From Thermogemmatispora carboxidivorans (GTDB taxonomy: Bacteria; Chloroflexota; Ktedonobacteria; Ktedonobacterales; Ktedonobacteraceae), in contig NZ_JNIM01000001.1 in NCBI RefSeq assembly GCF_000702505.1, positions 2,976,001-3,040,000 of the forward strand: a stretch of DNA of 64,000 nucleotides, read 5' to 3'. Positions 15,812 to 25,277 of this stretch are shown one piece after another. The position numbers were made by a program, and so were the translations under genes. Each line of letters opens with the position of its first letter. The first letter of the stretch is position 1. The notes under the pieces are model-generated. The model saw only the letters and a list, made by a program, of their open reading frames with translations, ran no database searches and was not told the origin of the DNA.

Positions 15812-16784
15812 CCCGTCTCGTCCGAGTTCCTTCCGCCGGCAGCGCGGACGCTCGACCTACATCATCGACGCGGAGAACGCTGGGGAGCTGGCCCGCCTCA
15901 TGCAGCAGGATCGTCTGCTCACCGAGACGCTGGGCGGCCTGTTGCCCGAGGAGGAGATCAGCCTCCCCGAGACGGGCCGCGTCCTCGACCTGGCCTGTGG
16001 CCCGGGCGGCTGGCTGCTGGAACTGGCCTTCTGCTTCCCGCGGGCCACCTTGATCGGCGTCGACCTCAGCCCGGCGGTGGTCGAGTATGCCACCGCCCAG
16101 GCCCGCTCGCGCGGCCTCTCCAACGTCTCATTCCAGGTGATGGATGTCATGGAGCCGCTGGCCTTCGAGGACGGCTCCTTTGACCTGATCAATGGGCGGC
16201 TGCTGTGGGGCTTCATGCTGCCGGAGGCCTGGCCGCGGCTGCTCGCCGAGTGCCGCCGCCTGCTCAAGCCGGGCGGCATCCTGCGCCTGACGGAGATGGA
16301 GGAGCCGCTCACAACCAGCCCTGCCTTCGAACGGCTGATGGCTTGGGGCTGCCAGGCCCTCAAGCAAGCGGGCCAGAGCCTGTCTCCCGATGGGCGCCAC
16401 CTGGGCATCACCCCGATGCTGCCACGGCTGGTCCGGCAGGCCGGCTTCCTGGAGGTGCGCCTGCGGCCCACTGTCATCGAGTGGTCGATGGGCACGGACA
16501 GGCACTACCCGGTCTTCAAGGACTATCTGATCGGGCTGGAGTTGGCGCTGCGCTTTCTGCAGGAGGAGGGGGTGGCGACGCGCGAGGAGCTGGAGCGGCT
16601 GTATCAGCAGGCGGTGGCCGAGATGCAACAGGAGGACTTCTGTGCCCTCTGGCCCCTGCTGACCGTCTGGGGGTGTGCACCCGGGCCGGGGAGACCAGGA
16701 GACCAGAGCCAGAGGCGCACGCTGACCGCGTCCTGTCCTGGTCACAGCTCACAGGAGAGAGAAGCAGGAGACCAATGGCCATGA
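15795..16784 (+). CDS. SAM-dependent methyltransferase (class I), second of operon
   Basis: A 329-residue Rossmann methyltransferase only distantly similar to the one at 13558. It has motif I RVLDLACGPGGWLLELAF (about residues 60-77), LIGVDLSPAVVEYA, a motif II region FEDGSFDLINGRLLWGF and LLKPGGILRLTEME. The C-terminal part (LRPTVIEWSMGTDRHYPVFKDYLIGLE) would form the substrate side. The start overlaps the Cys-rich small protein by 17 bases and the end overlaps the NTPase gene, so it is co-transcribed. Substrate unknown; a small-molecule or peptide methyl transfer is possible. Confidence 0.85.
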   Translation: MSALDDPSRPSSFRRQRGRSTYIIDAENAGELARLMQQDRLLTETLGGLLPEEEISLPETGRVLDLACGPGGWLLELAFCFPRATLIGVDLSPAVVEYATAQARSRGLSNVSFQVMDVMEPLAFEDGSFDLINGRLLWGFMLPEAWPRLLAECRRLLKPGGILRLTEMEEPLTTSPAFERLMAWGCQALKQAGQSLSPDGRHLGITPMLPRLVRQAGFLEVRLRPTVIEWSMGTDRHYPVFKDYLIGLELALRFLQEEGVATREELERLYQQAVAEMQQEDFCALWPLLTVWGCAPGPGRPGDQSQRRTLTASCPGHSSQEREAGDQWP

Positions 16785-18139
16785 ACACAAAGCCGGTCAT
16801 CAATCGCGAGGACGAACAGCGCCAGATCTCGACGATTCTGCAAGCACTCAGGCAGCCGCGCGGCACCCAAGATCAGCCGTGGCCAATCGTGCACCTGTTC
16901 GGGGTGGCCGGCATCGGCAAGACCACCCTGCTGCGTCAGATCCAGCAGCAGGCCCGCGCGCTCGGACTGCCAGCCCTCTGGGGCGCGGTGCAGCCAGGAG
17001 AGCACATCGATGCCGTCGCCAGCCAGCTGCTGCCAGACCTGCCGTCGCCACCCCTTTCCCCCTCTCCTGGAGAGGAGCACGGCTCAGCGCCGCATCACAG
17101 CCCCCCGGGTCTGGCTCAGCTCATTCCAGGGCTCCGCCTCCTTGTGCACCAGCAGGGAGCCGCCGTCTTGCTGCTAGACGACGTGGAGATCGGCGATGCG
17201 TCGCAGCTGCGCTGGCTGGTGGCGCTGCTCGATGCGTTGGGAAAGCAGGCTCCCCTGCTCCTGGTGCAGACGGCGGCTGGGCCGCTCCCCTGGTCCTGGC
17301 AGACCGTGCTGAATCGCCCGGTCCTGCCTCTGGAGCTCGGGCCACTCGACCACGTCAGCAGCGCCCTCCTGCTCGAGCGCCACGCGCCGACGCTCGCCCC
17401 CGAGGCGCGGGCCCTGGCGCTGGACTGGGCTGACGGCTATCCGCTGGCCCTGGTCGTGCTCGCTGCCGCCCTGCGCGATGGGACGCTGGACCCCCGTCAG
17501 CCAGCAGACCGGGCCCGGCTGCGGGAGCAGCTCACCGAGCGCGTCCTCCGCCAGGGCGTCTTGGGCGCGCTGCCGCCGGAGGAGCGGCCTGCCATCGAAA
17601 CGCTGCTGCGCCTGCTCGCCGTGCCGCGCCGCTTCACGGCCATGCTGCTGCAGGACCTCATCGAACAGTTTGCCCCCGAATGGAGGCAAGGCGCTCCCTT
17701 TGCCTATTTCTTCCTGCCACAGCAGCTCGCTGACCGCACCCACGCCCTGCGCTGGCAATCCGAGCGCGCTGGCTATGTCGTCGTCGCCCCGGTCCGCCAC
17801 CTGCTGCAGGTCCTCTGGCAGGAAGAAGCTCCGGCCCGCTGGCAGGAGATCCTGCGCTGGCTGGCCGCCTTCCAGGAGCGCCTGACAGAACAAGCCAACG
17901 GCCCCGAACGCATTCGCTCCCTGGCTGATCAGCTCGCCTATCGTCTCCTGGGCGAGGAACCAACGCGGCGAGTAGAGCAGATGCCCAGCGTGCTGGCATC
18001 CCTGCGCCAGGAACCACAGGCCGTGAGCCTGCAGGTGGTGGCGGATCTCCAGCAGGACCAGGATCTCCAGGCTGCCCTGGGCGAGCAGGCGTCAGCCTGG
18101 CAGGCAGCGCTGCGGGCGTTGCAGCCTCCCCCATCCTGA
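16775..18139 (+). CDS. STAND-class P-loop NTPase
   Basis: A 454-residue protein with an intact Walker A (FGVAGIGKTTLLRQI, about residues 44-58) and Walker B (GAAVLLLDDVE). Further sensor and lid regions follow (LPLELGPLDHVSSALLLERHAP, DWADGYPLALVVLAAAL), the latter being the GxPLA motif of AP-ATPase/NB-ARC-like STAND proteins. It lacks an obvious sensor repeat domain, which may be supplied by the larger partner encoded next. The ATG at 16775 overlaps the methyltransferase stop. STAND proteins act as signal-gated switches in regulation and defence. Confidence 0.75.
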   Translation: MAMNTKPVINREDEQRQISTILQALRQPRGTQDQPWPIVHLFGVAGIGKTTLLRQIQQQARALGLPALWGAVQPGEHIDAVASQLLPDLPSPPLSPSPGEEHGSAPHHSPPGLAQLIPGLRLLVHQQGAAVLLLDDVEIGDASQLRWLVALLDALGKQAPLLLVQTAAGPLPWSWQTVLNRPVLPLELGPLDHVSSALLLERHAPTLAPEARALALDWADGYPLALVVLAAALRDGTLDPRQPADRARLREQLTERVLRQGVLGALPPEERPAIETLLRLLAVPRRFTAMLLQDLIEQFAPEWRQGAPFAYFFLPQQLADRTHALRWQSERAGYVVVAPVRHLLQVLWQEEAPARWQEILRWLAAFQERLTEQANGPERIRSLADQLAYRLLGEEPTRRVEQMPSVLASLRQEPQAVSLQVVADLQQDQDLQAALGEQASAWQAALRALQPPPS

Positions 18140-18196
18140 GAGCGGCGCCCCACCAGAACGACCCACCAGCGTACAAGAAAGGAGGAATCAGTCTGG

Positions 18197-21061
18197 ATGG
18201 AACAACAACAGGATCTGCCGCGGGGGCGGTGGTGGTCGTGGCAGGCCCCCAAGCCCTTCTCCCGGCCCGGCACGCCCGAGCGCGTGCTGGCGTTCCTGCT
18301 GGAGGAGCTGAGCTGGGTCTGGCAGGCTTCCCCCGCTTCCCCCAGAGCGCCGCGTCCCAGCCCCTGGATCATCTGGCTCCATGACCAGGACCAGGAGGCG
18401 GAGGCGCCCGCAGCCGCAGCCGCAGCCGCAGCGCCGGCCTCCCCTTCCACGGGGGGATGCGGCAAGAGCACCCTCCTCCGGCAGGTGCTGGCCCTGCTGC
18501 GTCAGCAGCACCCCCGGCTGCCCATCGTGCTGCTGGATGGCCTGGAGGCTGCGGCCCAGGAGCGCTTCCGCTGGGTGCGCCAGGTGGTGGCCCAGCTGGA
18601 AGCGGCCTATGCCCCCTGGCGGGCAAACCGCTTCCACGCGGTCTGGGCGCGGCGGCAGGCGGAGGGGCGCCTGCCGCCGGTGGCAGCCGGGGTCCGGCGA
18701 CAGGTGCTGGATCTGGACACCCGGACGCAGCTGTGGGCGGCCCTGGCCCAGGATATCGCGGCCCTGCGGCCTCACTTGCCCGCGGAGGGACCCACCCTGC
18801 TGGTGGTGGTGGATCACCTGGAGCAGCTGCAACTGCAGCCCGGTCCACAGGCCCTCGTGCTCGCGCCCGGGGAGCGCTTCCCGGAGCGCTTCGGGCTGCC
18901 CCGTGTCATCGCCCTGCTGGTCAGCCGCCAGCCCCCCGACTGGCAGCAGCCGCTCTGGTGGGGACGGCAGTCCGAGATCGTGACGGTCCCCCTGCCCCCC
19001 TGGTCTGCCGCGGAGATCGGTCACCTGCTTCTGGAGGGGGGACTCCAGGCCGGCACCGCCGGCGAGCGCTTGCACGGGCTGACCGGGGGGCATCCGGCTC
19101 TGGTCCAGCTGGCCTGCGAGCAGCTCGCCCAGGGGGGCCTCTCCCTGGAGGAGCTGCAGCGCCTGGAGCCGGCGGCCTTTGCCAGCCGGCTGCTCGCCCA
19201 GGTGGCCGCGCTGGAGGAACCCCGCTCCTGGTGGCTGCTGGTCCTGGCCCACCTGCAGCCGGCGGCGGATGTGCCCGTGCCTGCCTGGAGGCTGCTCAGC
19301 GTCCTCCAGCAGCTCCCGCCCTTCCCAGGGCAGGAGCCGCCCGAGGCTGAGCAGCTGCTGGAGGCGCTGGCCCGCGTCCTGGGAGTCCGCCTGAGCCAGC
19401 GCGGCAACGACGCCGCCGGACCCGACGCCGACGGCGAGCCGGGCTGGCTCGCGTTGCAGCCGGAGCTGCGCCAGCTGCTGCGGCAGGCGTGGGAGCAGCA
19501 CGACCCTGATCGGCGCTTCCGCCGCGCGCTCAGCCGGCTCGTCATCGCCTCCGCTGCGCTGCAGCAGGAGCAGGCCCGCTCGGAAGCGGCCTGGCAGGCC
19601 AGCCGTGTGGAGCTGCTGCATCATCAGCTCACGCTGGACCTGGAAGAGGGCCTACGGCACTTTCAGCAGCTCTTTGGACCCGCCACGGTCGGCTGGCGCA
19701 GCGGCTTTGCTCGCATCCTGCTGGAAACCGTGCGGGAAGAGGAGCCCATCTTGACGCCTGCCCAGCGCTGGCAGCTCCGGCTCTGGGAGGCCCAGCTGCT
19801 GCGCATTGAAGAACAGCCTCAGCTGGCGCAAACGCTGCTTGCACGGTTGCAGCAAGAGGCCGACCCCTCCTGGCTGGCAACCCAGCAAGAAGCGCTCTGC
19901 TATGAGTTCGCGCGTTGTTCCTTGCAGCAACAGCAGTTGCTGCAGACGATTCACTATTACACGCAGTGTCTGGAGCTGGCCCGGCGCCGAGGGAATGAAG
20001 AAAAGGTCAGCACGCTGCAGGGCCAGCTCGGGTATGTCTACCGTCGGCTGGGGCAGTGGGACGAGGCGCTGCGCTGCTATCAGGCCTCGCTGGCCTATCA
20101 CCGGCAGCAGGGGAGTCGGGCCTGGTATGCGAACCTGCTCAATAGCATTGGGCATGTCTCCCGCTTGCAAGGGCGCATTGACGAGGCCTTGCGCTACTGC
20201 TTACTGGGGCTGCGGGTGCGAGAGGAGCTGTGGCGGCAGGGCAAGTGGAATGAACGGGCCGTCGGCCTCTCCCACAGCACCCTGGCTCCGCTGTATCTGG
20301 CCACCGGGGACCTGCCCCAGGCTGAGCAGCATCTCCGCCAGGCCTGGGAGTGCTACGCGCAGGTGGGCGACCGCAGCGGATTGGCTGCGACCTTGAACCG
20401 CCTGGGGCAGGTGGCTCTGCTCAAAGGCCAACTGGAAGAGGCTGATACGTTGTCCACGCAGGCCGAGGCGCTGGTGAGCGGCTTCGATGCGGAGGTCTCC
20501 ATCGCCAGTCAGCTGATGCGGGGTCGGGTGGCGGCAGCGCAGGGAGACTGGCCGACGGCGGTGGGGCGCTTCCAGCGCGCCTGTGAGCAGGCGCGCCAGG
20601 TCCAGGATCGTGCGCAGCTCGCCACTGGCCTGGTGGAGCTGATGGGAGCCTTGGAACAGCTAGGCCGGCATGAAGAAGCCGAGGCAGCCTGGCAGGAGGC
20701 CCGCGCGATCGCTGAGGAGGCAGGGGATCGCTGGTTGCTGGGGCATGGCGAAGAGATCTGGGGGAACCTGGCCCTGGCGGAGAAGCGTGTCGAGGAGGCC
20801 TTCCAGCATTATGTGGCCAGTTGTGCCTGGATGGCTCAGCACCATCTGTTGGCATACCACCAAGCCCAGCGTCGCCTCCTGGAACGCCTGCTGGCCCTCC
20901 CGCTGGAAGCGATCCCGGCAATGGCGCAGCGCGTGCAGGAGGACTGGCGCCAGCGTGGCCTGACCGGGCGCTATCCTGAATTAGAGCAGGCCTGTGAGGA
21001 GATCCTGCAGCTCCTGCCAGCGGGCCTGGGCCGGCAGGAGGGACAGGAAGGGGATCGCTGA
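18197..21061 (+). CDS. large STAND-like ATPase with TPR repeats
   Basis: A 954-residue protein. The N-terminal NTPase domain has GGCGKSTLLRQVLALL as Walker A and TLLVVVDHLEQL as Walker B. A sensor region GGHPALVQLACEQL and a long C-terminal TPR array (about 540-930) follow, for example LQGQLGYVYRRLGQWDEALR and ATLNRLGQVALLKGQLEEAD. An unusual insertion of about 20 residues (DQDQEAEAPAAAAAAAAPAS) lies between the first strand WIIWLH and the glycine loop, so the leading Gly of the P-loop is absent. It probably works with the smaller NTPase upstream. Ligand unknown. Confidence 0.75.
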   Translation: MEQQQDLPRGRWWSWQAPKPFSRPGTPERVLAFLLEELSWVWQASPASPRAPRPSPWIIWLHDQDQEAEAPAAAAAAAAPASPSTGGCGKSTLLRQVLALLRQQHPRLPIVLLDGLEAAAQERFRWVRQVVAQLEAAYAPWRANRFHAVWARRQAEGRLPPVAAGVRRQVLDLDTRTQLWAALAQDIAALRPHLPAEGPTLLVVVDHLEQLQLQPGPQALVLAPGERFPERFGLPRVIALLVSRQPPDWQQPLWWGRQSEIVTVPLPPWSAAEIGHLLLEGGLQAGTAGERLHGLTGGHPALVQLACEQLAQGGLSLEELQRLEPAAFASRLLAQVAALEEPRSWWLLVLAHLQPAADVPVPAWRLLSVLQQLPPFPGQEPPEAEQLLEALARVLGVRLSQRGNDAAGPDADGEPGWLALQPELRQLLRQAWEQHDPDRRFRRALSRLVIASAALQQEQARSEAAWQASRVELLHHQLTLDLEEGLRHFQQLFGPATVGWRSGFARILLETVREEEPILTPAQRWQLRLWEAQLLRIEEQPQLAQTLLARLQQEADPSWLATQQEALCYEFARCSLQQQQLLQTIHYYTQCLELARRRGNEEKVSTLQGQLGYVYRRLGQWDEALRCYQASLAYHRQQGSRAWYANLLNSIGHVSRLQGRIDEALRYCLLGLRVREELWRQGKWNERAVGLSHSTLAPLYLATGDLPQAEQHLRQAWECYAQVGDRSGLAATLNRLGQVALLKGQLEEADTLSTQAEALVSGFDAEVSIASQLMRGRVAAAQGDWPTAVGRFQRACEQARQVQDRAQLATGLVELMGALEQLGRHEEAEAAWQEARAIAEEAGDRWLLGHGEEIWGNLALAEKRVEEAFQHYVASCAWMAQHHLLAYHQAQRRLLERLLALPLEAIPAMAQRVQEDWRQRGLTGRYPELEQACEEILQLLPAGLGRQEGQEGDR
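18408..18431 (+). repeat. CCGCAG hexanucleotide repeated four times
   Basis: The tandem hexamer encodes part of the poly-Ala insertion in the P-loop region of the large ATPase. Being a multiple of three, unit changes would lengthen or shorten the insertion without shifting frame. Confidence 0.8.
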
Positions 21062-21212
21062 GAGACCCGGCCCGGCTGTCCACGCAGCGAGCGAGCGAGC
21101 GAGCGATCCTCGGAGGGCTTTCCTGACCGTCTGAGGGTCACAGTGGCTGGCAGCAGCGCCGCGCAAGAGCGGTCAGCAGTGACTGCGTGGGGGAGCATCG
21201 GAACGAAACGGC

Positions 21213-21241
21213 TTGACGGAGGCGGCTCCAGATGCTATCGT
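21213..21241 (+). promoter_or_regulatory. probable promoter of the restriction-modification gene
   Basis: TTGACG (21213-21218) and TATCGT (21236-21241) are separated by 17 bases, about 130 bases before the ATG at 21375. The surrounding 313-base gap also contains a short GCGA tetranucleotide run near 21090 and no gene. Confidence 0.4.
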
Positions 21242-21374
21242 AGAGGGGTACCGTCAGGATCAGCGACACTGTCCGTCTGGGGTTGAAACTGGGATTGACT
21301 GAGATGGATGAAAGAATCAGGGCCTGGTCGGAACGCCGCTCAAGCCCGATGAGGATGGGAACGAGGAGCAACAG

Positions 21375-24300
21375 ATGCCGGCGGACCCCTTGGGAATGTA
21401 TCGGAACACTATTGCCCAGCTTGCCCAGACCGGTGTGGCCACGGAGCACACCTATCGCGCCGCACTGGCTCGCCTGCTCGAAGCGCTCGTCCCAGGGATC
21501 AGGGTGATCAACGAGCCCCGTCGCATCGCCTGTGGGGCCCCTGATCTGGCTGTGACGACCACGCTGGGCGCCACTTCTCTGACCATTGGCTATGTGGAGA
21601 CGAAAGACCTGGGGCTGGATCTGGAAGGCATCGAGCGCGATGCGGCCCAGTCCCGGCCCCGGACCGAGAATGGACGTCAGCTCCAGCGCTACCTGCGGTC
21701 CCTGGAGAACCTGGTGCTGACGAACTATCTTGACTTTCGCTGGTATGTGGGAGGGTCCCTCCGCCTGCAGGCCCGGCTGGTGCCAGTGGACCAGCAGCGT
21801 CGCCAGACCGCTCTTCCCCAGAGCCAGCAGGAGGTCCGCTCCCTGCTGGAGCGCTTTCTTTCCCATCGGGCTGCCCCGATCACGAACCCTGCCGAGCTGG
21901 CCCAGCGCATGGCGCGGCTGGCCCATCTGATCCGCGACGTGGTCGTGGAGGCCTTCCGGGGCAGGCAGGCCTCTCCATTGCTCCGGGACTTGTATCGTTC
22001 CTTCCGTGAGGTCCTGCTGCCTGATTTGACGGAGCCAGCCTTTGCGGACATGTTCGCCCAGACGCTGACCTATGGGCTCTTCGCCGCGCGGGCTCAGCAC
22101 CAGGGGCCACAGCCCTTCCGCCGCACTGATGCGGCCCGAGAGATTCCACGCACGAATCCCTTTCTGCGCAAGCTTTTCAGCACGATTGCAGGCGTCGAAT
22201 TGGATGACGAACCTTTCGTCGGCTTTGTGGATGAGCTAGCGGAGCTGCTGGCGCTCACCGATTTGGAGCAGGTGCTGGCCGACTTTGGCCGGCGCAGCCG
22301 GCGCGAAGATCCGATGGTGCACTTCTACGAAACGTTTTTGGCAGCGTACGATCCCCAGTTGCGAGAAGTGCGCGGCGTCTACTATACCCCCGATCCAGTG
22401 GTCTCCTACATCGTGCGCTCCGTCGATCGGCTGTTGCGCGAGCAGTTTGGGTGCGCGGAGGGATTAGCGGACGCCAGCCAGGTCCAGGTGACCCTGCACG
22501 ATGAACAGGGCGAGCCGCGCAGCGAGACCGTACCACGGGTCTTGATCCTGGACCCGGCCTGTGGGACGGGCACCTTTCTCTATCACACCATCGCACTCAT
22601 TCGAGAGCAGTATCGGCACGCGGGCAACGCGGGACTGTGGTCCAGCTATGTGCGAGAGGCACTGCTTCCGCGCCTGTTCGGGTTCGAACTGTTGATGGCG
22701 CCGTATGCCATGGCCCATCTGAAGCTGGGCATGCAACTCTCGGGGCTGGATCTGCCGCCGGAGGAACGGGCCACCTGGGCTTACGACTTCCGCTCGGAGG
22801 ATCGTCTGCGCATCTACCTGACCAACACGCTGGAGGAGGCCCTCAAGCGGGCCGAGCTGACCTTCGGCCATTATATTTCGGAGGAAGCGAACCAGGCTGC
22901 GTCGGTCAAGCGAGGCTATCCGGTCATGGTCGTCCTGGGCAATCCTCCCTATTCGGGCCACTCGGCGAACCAGGGGGCTTGGATCAGAGACCTGCTACAT
23001 GGCAAGGAGCATGGCAGCGAGCGTCGGAGTGCGAATTATTTCGAGGTGGATGGGCAGCCGTTGCGGGAACGCAATCCGAAGTGGCTCAACGATGATTATG
23101 TGAAGTTTATCCGCTTCGGCCAGTGGCGCATCGAGCAGACCGGCTATGGGATTCTGGCATTCATCACGAACCACGGCTATCTGGATAATCCGACCTTCCG
23201 CGGCATGCGCCAGAGTCTGCTGAAGAGCTTTGACGAGATCTACCTGCTGAATCTGCATGGCAACAGCAAGAAGCGTGAACGTGCTCCCGACGGCTCGCGC
23301 GATGAGAATGTCTTCGATATTCAACAAGGGGTGGCCATCGGCATCTTTGTGAAGCGGCAGCGACCAGCAATTGGGGAACAGAAGCCGCCGGCGCGCGTCT
23401 TCTACGCAGATCTGTGGGGGCCGCGCGAGATCTACGAGCAGCAGGGAGAGGAGCGCCGGCTGGTGGGGGGGAAGTACGCCTGGCTGGCGGAGCACGATGT
23501 GAAGACGACACAGTGGGAGGAGCTGTACCCTTGTTCGCCTTTCTATTTCTTTATTCCCCAAAGGAGCACGCTGAGAGCAGAGTATGAACAGTGGCCACGG
23601 CTGCCTGAAATCATGCCAGTGAATGTCCTGGGGTTTCAGACCCATCGTGATCACTTTGCTATTGATTTTGACCGGGAACGGCTGCTGCAGCGGCTCGAAG
23701 AGCTTCGCCAGGGAGCCCTCTCTGACGAGGAATATGCAGCAAAATATGGCCTGAATCAGGGGCCTGCGTGGAATGTCGGCCTGGCTCGACAACGTTTGCG
23801 TCGCGAGCAGGATTGGCAGCGGTGGTTGCTCCCTTGCTTGTATCGACCATTTGATTGGCGGTACTGCTACTTGCACGACGCCATTATGGATCGTCCACGG
23901 AAAGAGCTGCTTCTCCATGTTGCGTGGCGAGATAATATCTGCTTGCTCTCCTCTAGGCAGCAGGCGACACCTCAGTATCGGCATGTCTGGGTCGCTCATA
24001 GGGTTGCCAATGACTGCGTTCTTTCTACAACAAGTCGTGAGGCCAACCAAGTCTTTCCCCTCTACTTGTATTCAGGGAATCAGAACCTTGCAGGTGCTCA
24101 GCAGCAAGCGTTCTCCGCTGAACGTCGCCCGAATCTTGCTCCCTCGCTGCTGGCGGACTGGTCGGCCCGACTGGGTCTGACCTTTGTGCAGGAGGGAGTC
24201 GGTGACCGCGAACAGACGTTCGGCCCTGAGGATGTCTTTCACTACCTGTACGCGATCCTCCACGCACCCAGCTATCGTGAGCGCTACGCTGAATTCCTCA

Positions 24301-24731
24301 AGAGCGATTTCCCGCGTGTGCCCCTCACCAGCAACCGCGAGCTCTTTGCCGCCCTCTGCCAGCTCGGAGAACGGCTGGTCGCCCTGCACCTGCTGCGCAC
24401 CAGTGACCCGGCGCGTCGCCCCAGCTATCCCGTGGCCGGTTCCAACCGGGTCGAGCGGATGGCCTTCGTTGCTGACCCCTCCTCGGAGCAGGGGCGGGTC
24501 TTCATCAACGCCACCCAATATTTCGCGGGCGTCCCCGAGGAGGTCTGGACCTTCGAAGTCGGCGGCTATCAGGTCTGCGCGAAGTGGCTCAAGGACCGCA
24601 AAGGGCGGGTGCTCACTTTCCAGGACATCGTGCAGTATCAGCAGATCGTGGCAGCGCTGGCGGAAACCATCCAGTTGATGGAGCAGATTGACGACGTCAT
24701 CGACGAACACGGGGGCTGGCCGCTCCACTAG
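21375..24731 (+). CDS. type IIG-like restriction-modification enzyme (N6-adenine methylase)
   Basis: An 1118-residue single-chain enzyme. The N-terminal part has a PD-(D/E)xK-type nuclease signature (GAPDLAV followed by IGYVETKDLG, about residues 55-85). The central part is an N6-adenine methylase with motif I LDPACGTGTFLYH (about 393-405) and catalytic motif IV NPPYSG (about 525). The C-terminal third resembles the target-recognition region of LlaBIII/type ISP enzymes. No helicase motifs are seen, so it is not a full type ISP enzyme. It would methylate and cut DNA at a specific site. It stands alone behind its own promoter and GAGGAG ribosome site. Confidence 0.85.
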   Translation: MPADPLGMYRNTIAQLAQTGVATEHTYRAALARLLEALVPGIRVINEPRRIACGAPDLAVTTTLGATSLTIGYVETKDLGLDLEGIERDAAQSRPRTENGRQLQRYLRSLENLVLTNYLDFRWYVGGSLRLQARLVPVDQQRRQTALPQSQQEVRSLLERFLSHRAAPITNPAELAQRMARLAHLIRDVVVEAFRGRQASPLLRDLYRSFREVLLPDLTEPAFADMFAQTLTYGLFAARAQHQGPQPFRRTDAAREIPRTNPFLRKLFSTIAGVELDDEPFVGFVDELAELLALTDLEQVLADFGRRSRREDPMVHFYETFLAAYDPQLREVRGVYYTPDPVVSYIVRSVDRLLREQFGCAEGLADASQVQVTLHDEQGEPRSETVPRVLILDPACGTGTFLYHTIALIREQYRHAGNAGLWSSYVREALLPRLFGFELLMAPYAMAHLKLGMQLSGLDLPPEERATWAYDFRSEDRLRIYLTNTLEEALKRAELTFGHYISEEANQAASVKRGYPVMVVLGNPPYSGHSANQGAWIRDLLHGKEHGSERRSANYFEVDGQPLRERNPKWLNDDYVKFIRFGQWRIEQTGYGILAFITNHGYLDNPTFRGMRQSLLKSFDEIYLLNLHGNSKKRERAPDGSRDENVFDIQQGVAIGIFVKRQRPAIGEQKPPARVFYADLWGPREIYEQQGEERRLVGGKYAWLAEHDVKTTQWEELYPCSPFYFFIPQRSTLRAEYEQWPRLPEIMPVNVLGFQTHRDHFAIDFDRERLLQRLEELRQGALSDEEYAAKYGLNQGPAWNVGLARQRLRREQDWQRWLLPCLYRPFDWRYCYLHDAIMDRPRKELLLHVAWRDNICLLSSRQQATPQYRHVWVAHRVANDCVLSTTSREANQVFPLYLYSGNQNLAGAQQQAFSAERRPNLAPSLLADWSARLGLTFVQEGVGDREQTFGPEDVFHYLYAILHAPSYRERYAEFLKSDFPRVPLTSNRELFAALCQLGERLVALHLLRTSDPARRPSYPVAGSNRVERMAFVADPSSEQGRVFINATQYFAGVPEEVWTFEVGGYQVCAKWLKDRKGRVLTFQDIVQYQQIVAALAETIQLMEQIDDVIDEHGGWPLH

Positions 24732-25277
24732 CGGCTGGCCACGCAGGAAAACGACGCGCGGAGGAACCAACGCCCTCCCCAACAGGGCCGCGAGACGCTC
24801 CTCTGGTCGTTTCCCCAAGCGGAACAGACGCACTTCAGACGCCAGGCCGGCTCAGGCGTGATGCCTGAGGTTGGCGGCTATGGTCAGCTTTCCTGCTGCT
24901 GATACACTGGCCCAGGCTGCAACACAACCGGCTCGTCACTGCAGCTCGTATCTGCATTGATCCTGTGCTGCTGTGTTGTGGGTCCACGGCAGAAACAGGC
25001 CAGAGACCTCCTGTGTTGCTGCTGTGGACCCACTGTCACCAGATCCCCTCCGTGCCAGAGCAATTTGCCTCAGAGGAGAGAGCGCTTGGCCCACGTCCTG
25101 GGACACGACTCCCTGGGACTTCCTGGCCCCTAACCAGCCAGCCAATCAGCCCCCCTCATGCCTGAAGTCACGGTGGCTCAGAGATTCCCCCACGCAAGGG
25201 CACCCGAGGCCTGACTGAGCCTTCGTGTCACGGTGCAGGCTGCTGCACACAGGAAGGGAGAAGGGAAGAGGAGCTGC
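24732..25277. other. intergenic region, no gene recognised
   Basis: It contains a perfect seven-base stem (CTCAGGC/GCCTGAG, 24851-24869) without a T-tract, possibly an mRNA end for the restriction gene. No supportable frame or RNA gene was seen. Confidence 0.4.

Noticed and set aside
18188-19624. Minus-strand frame of 478 codons
   Set aside because: Shadow of the large STAND ATPase; Gln/Arg/Leu-rich without domains.
21085-21106. Short GCGA tandem repeat
   Set aside because: Only about five units in non-coding DNA; no evidence of function.
22995-24050. Minus-strand frame of 351 codons
   Set aside because: Antisense to the restriction-modification gene, which has all catalytic motifs on the plus strand.
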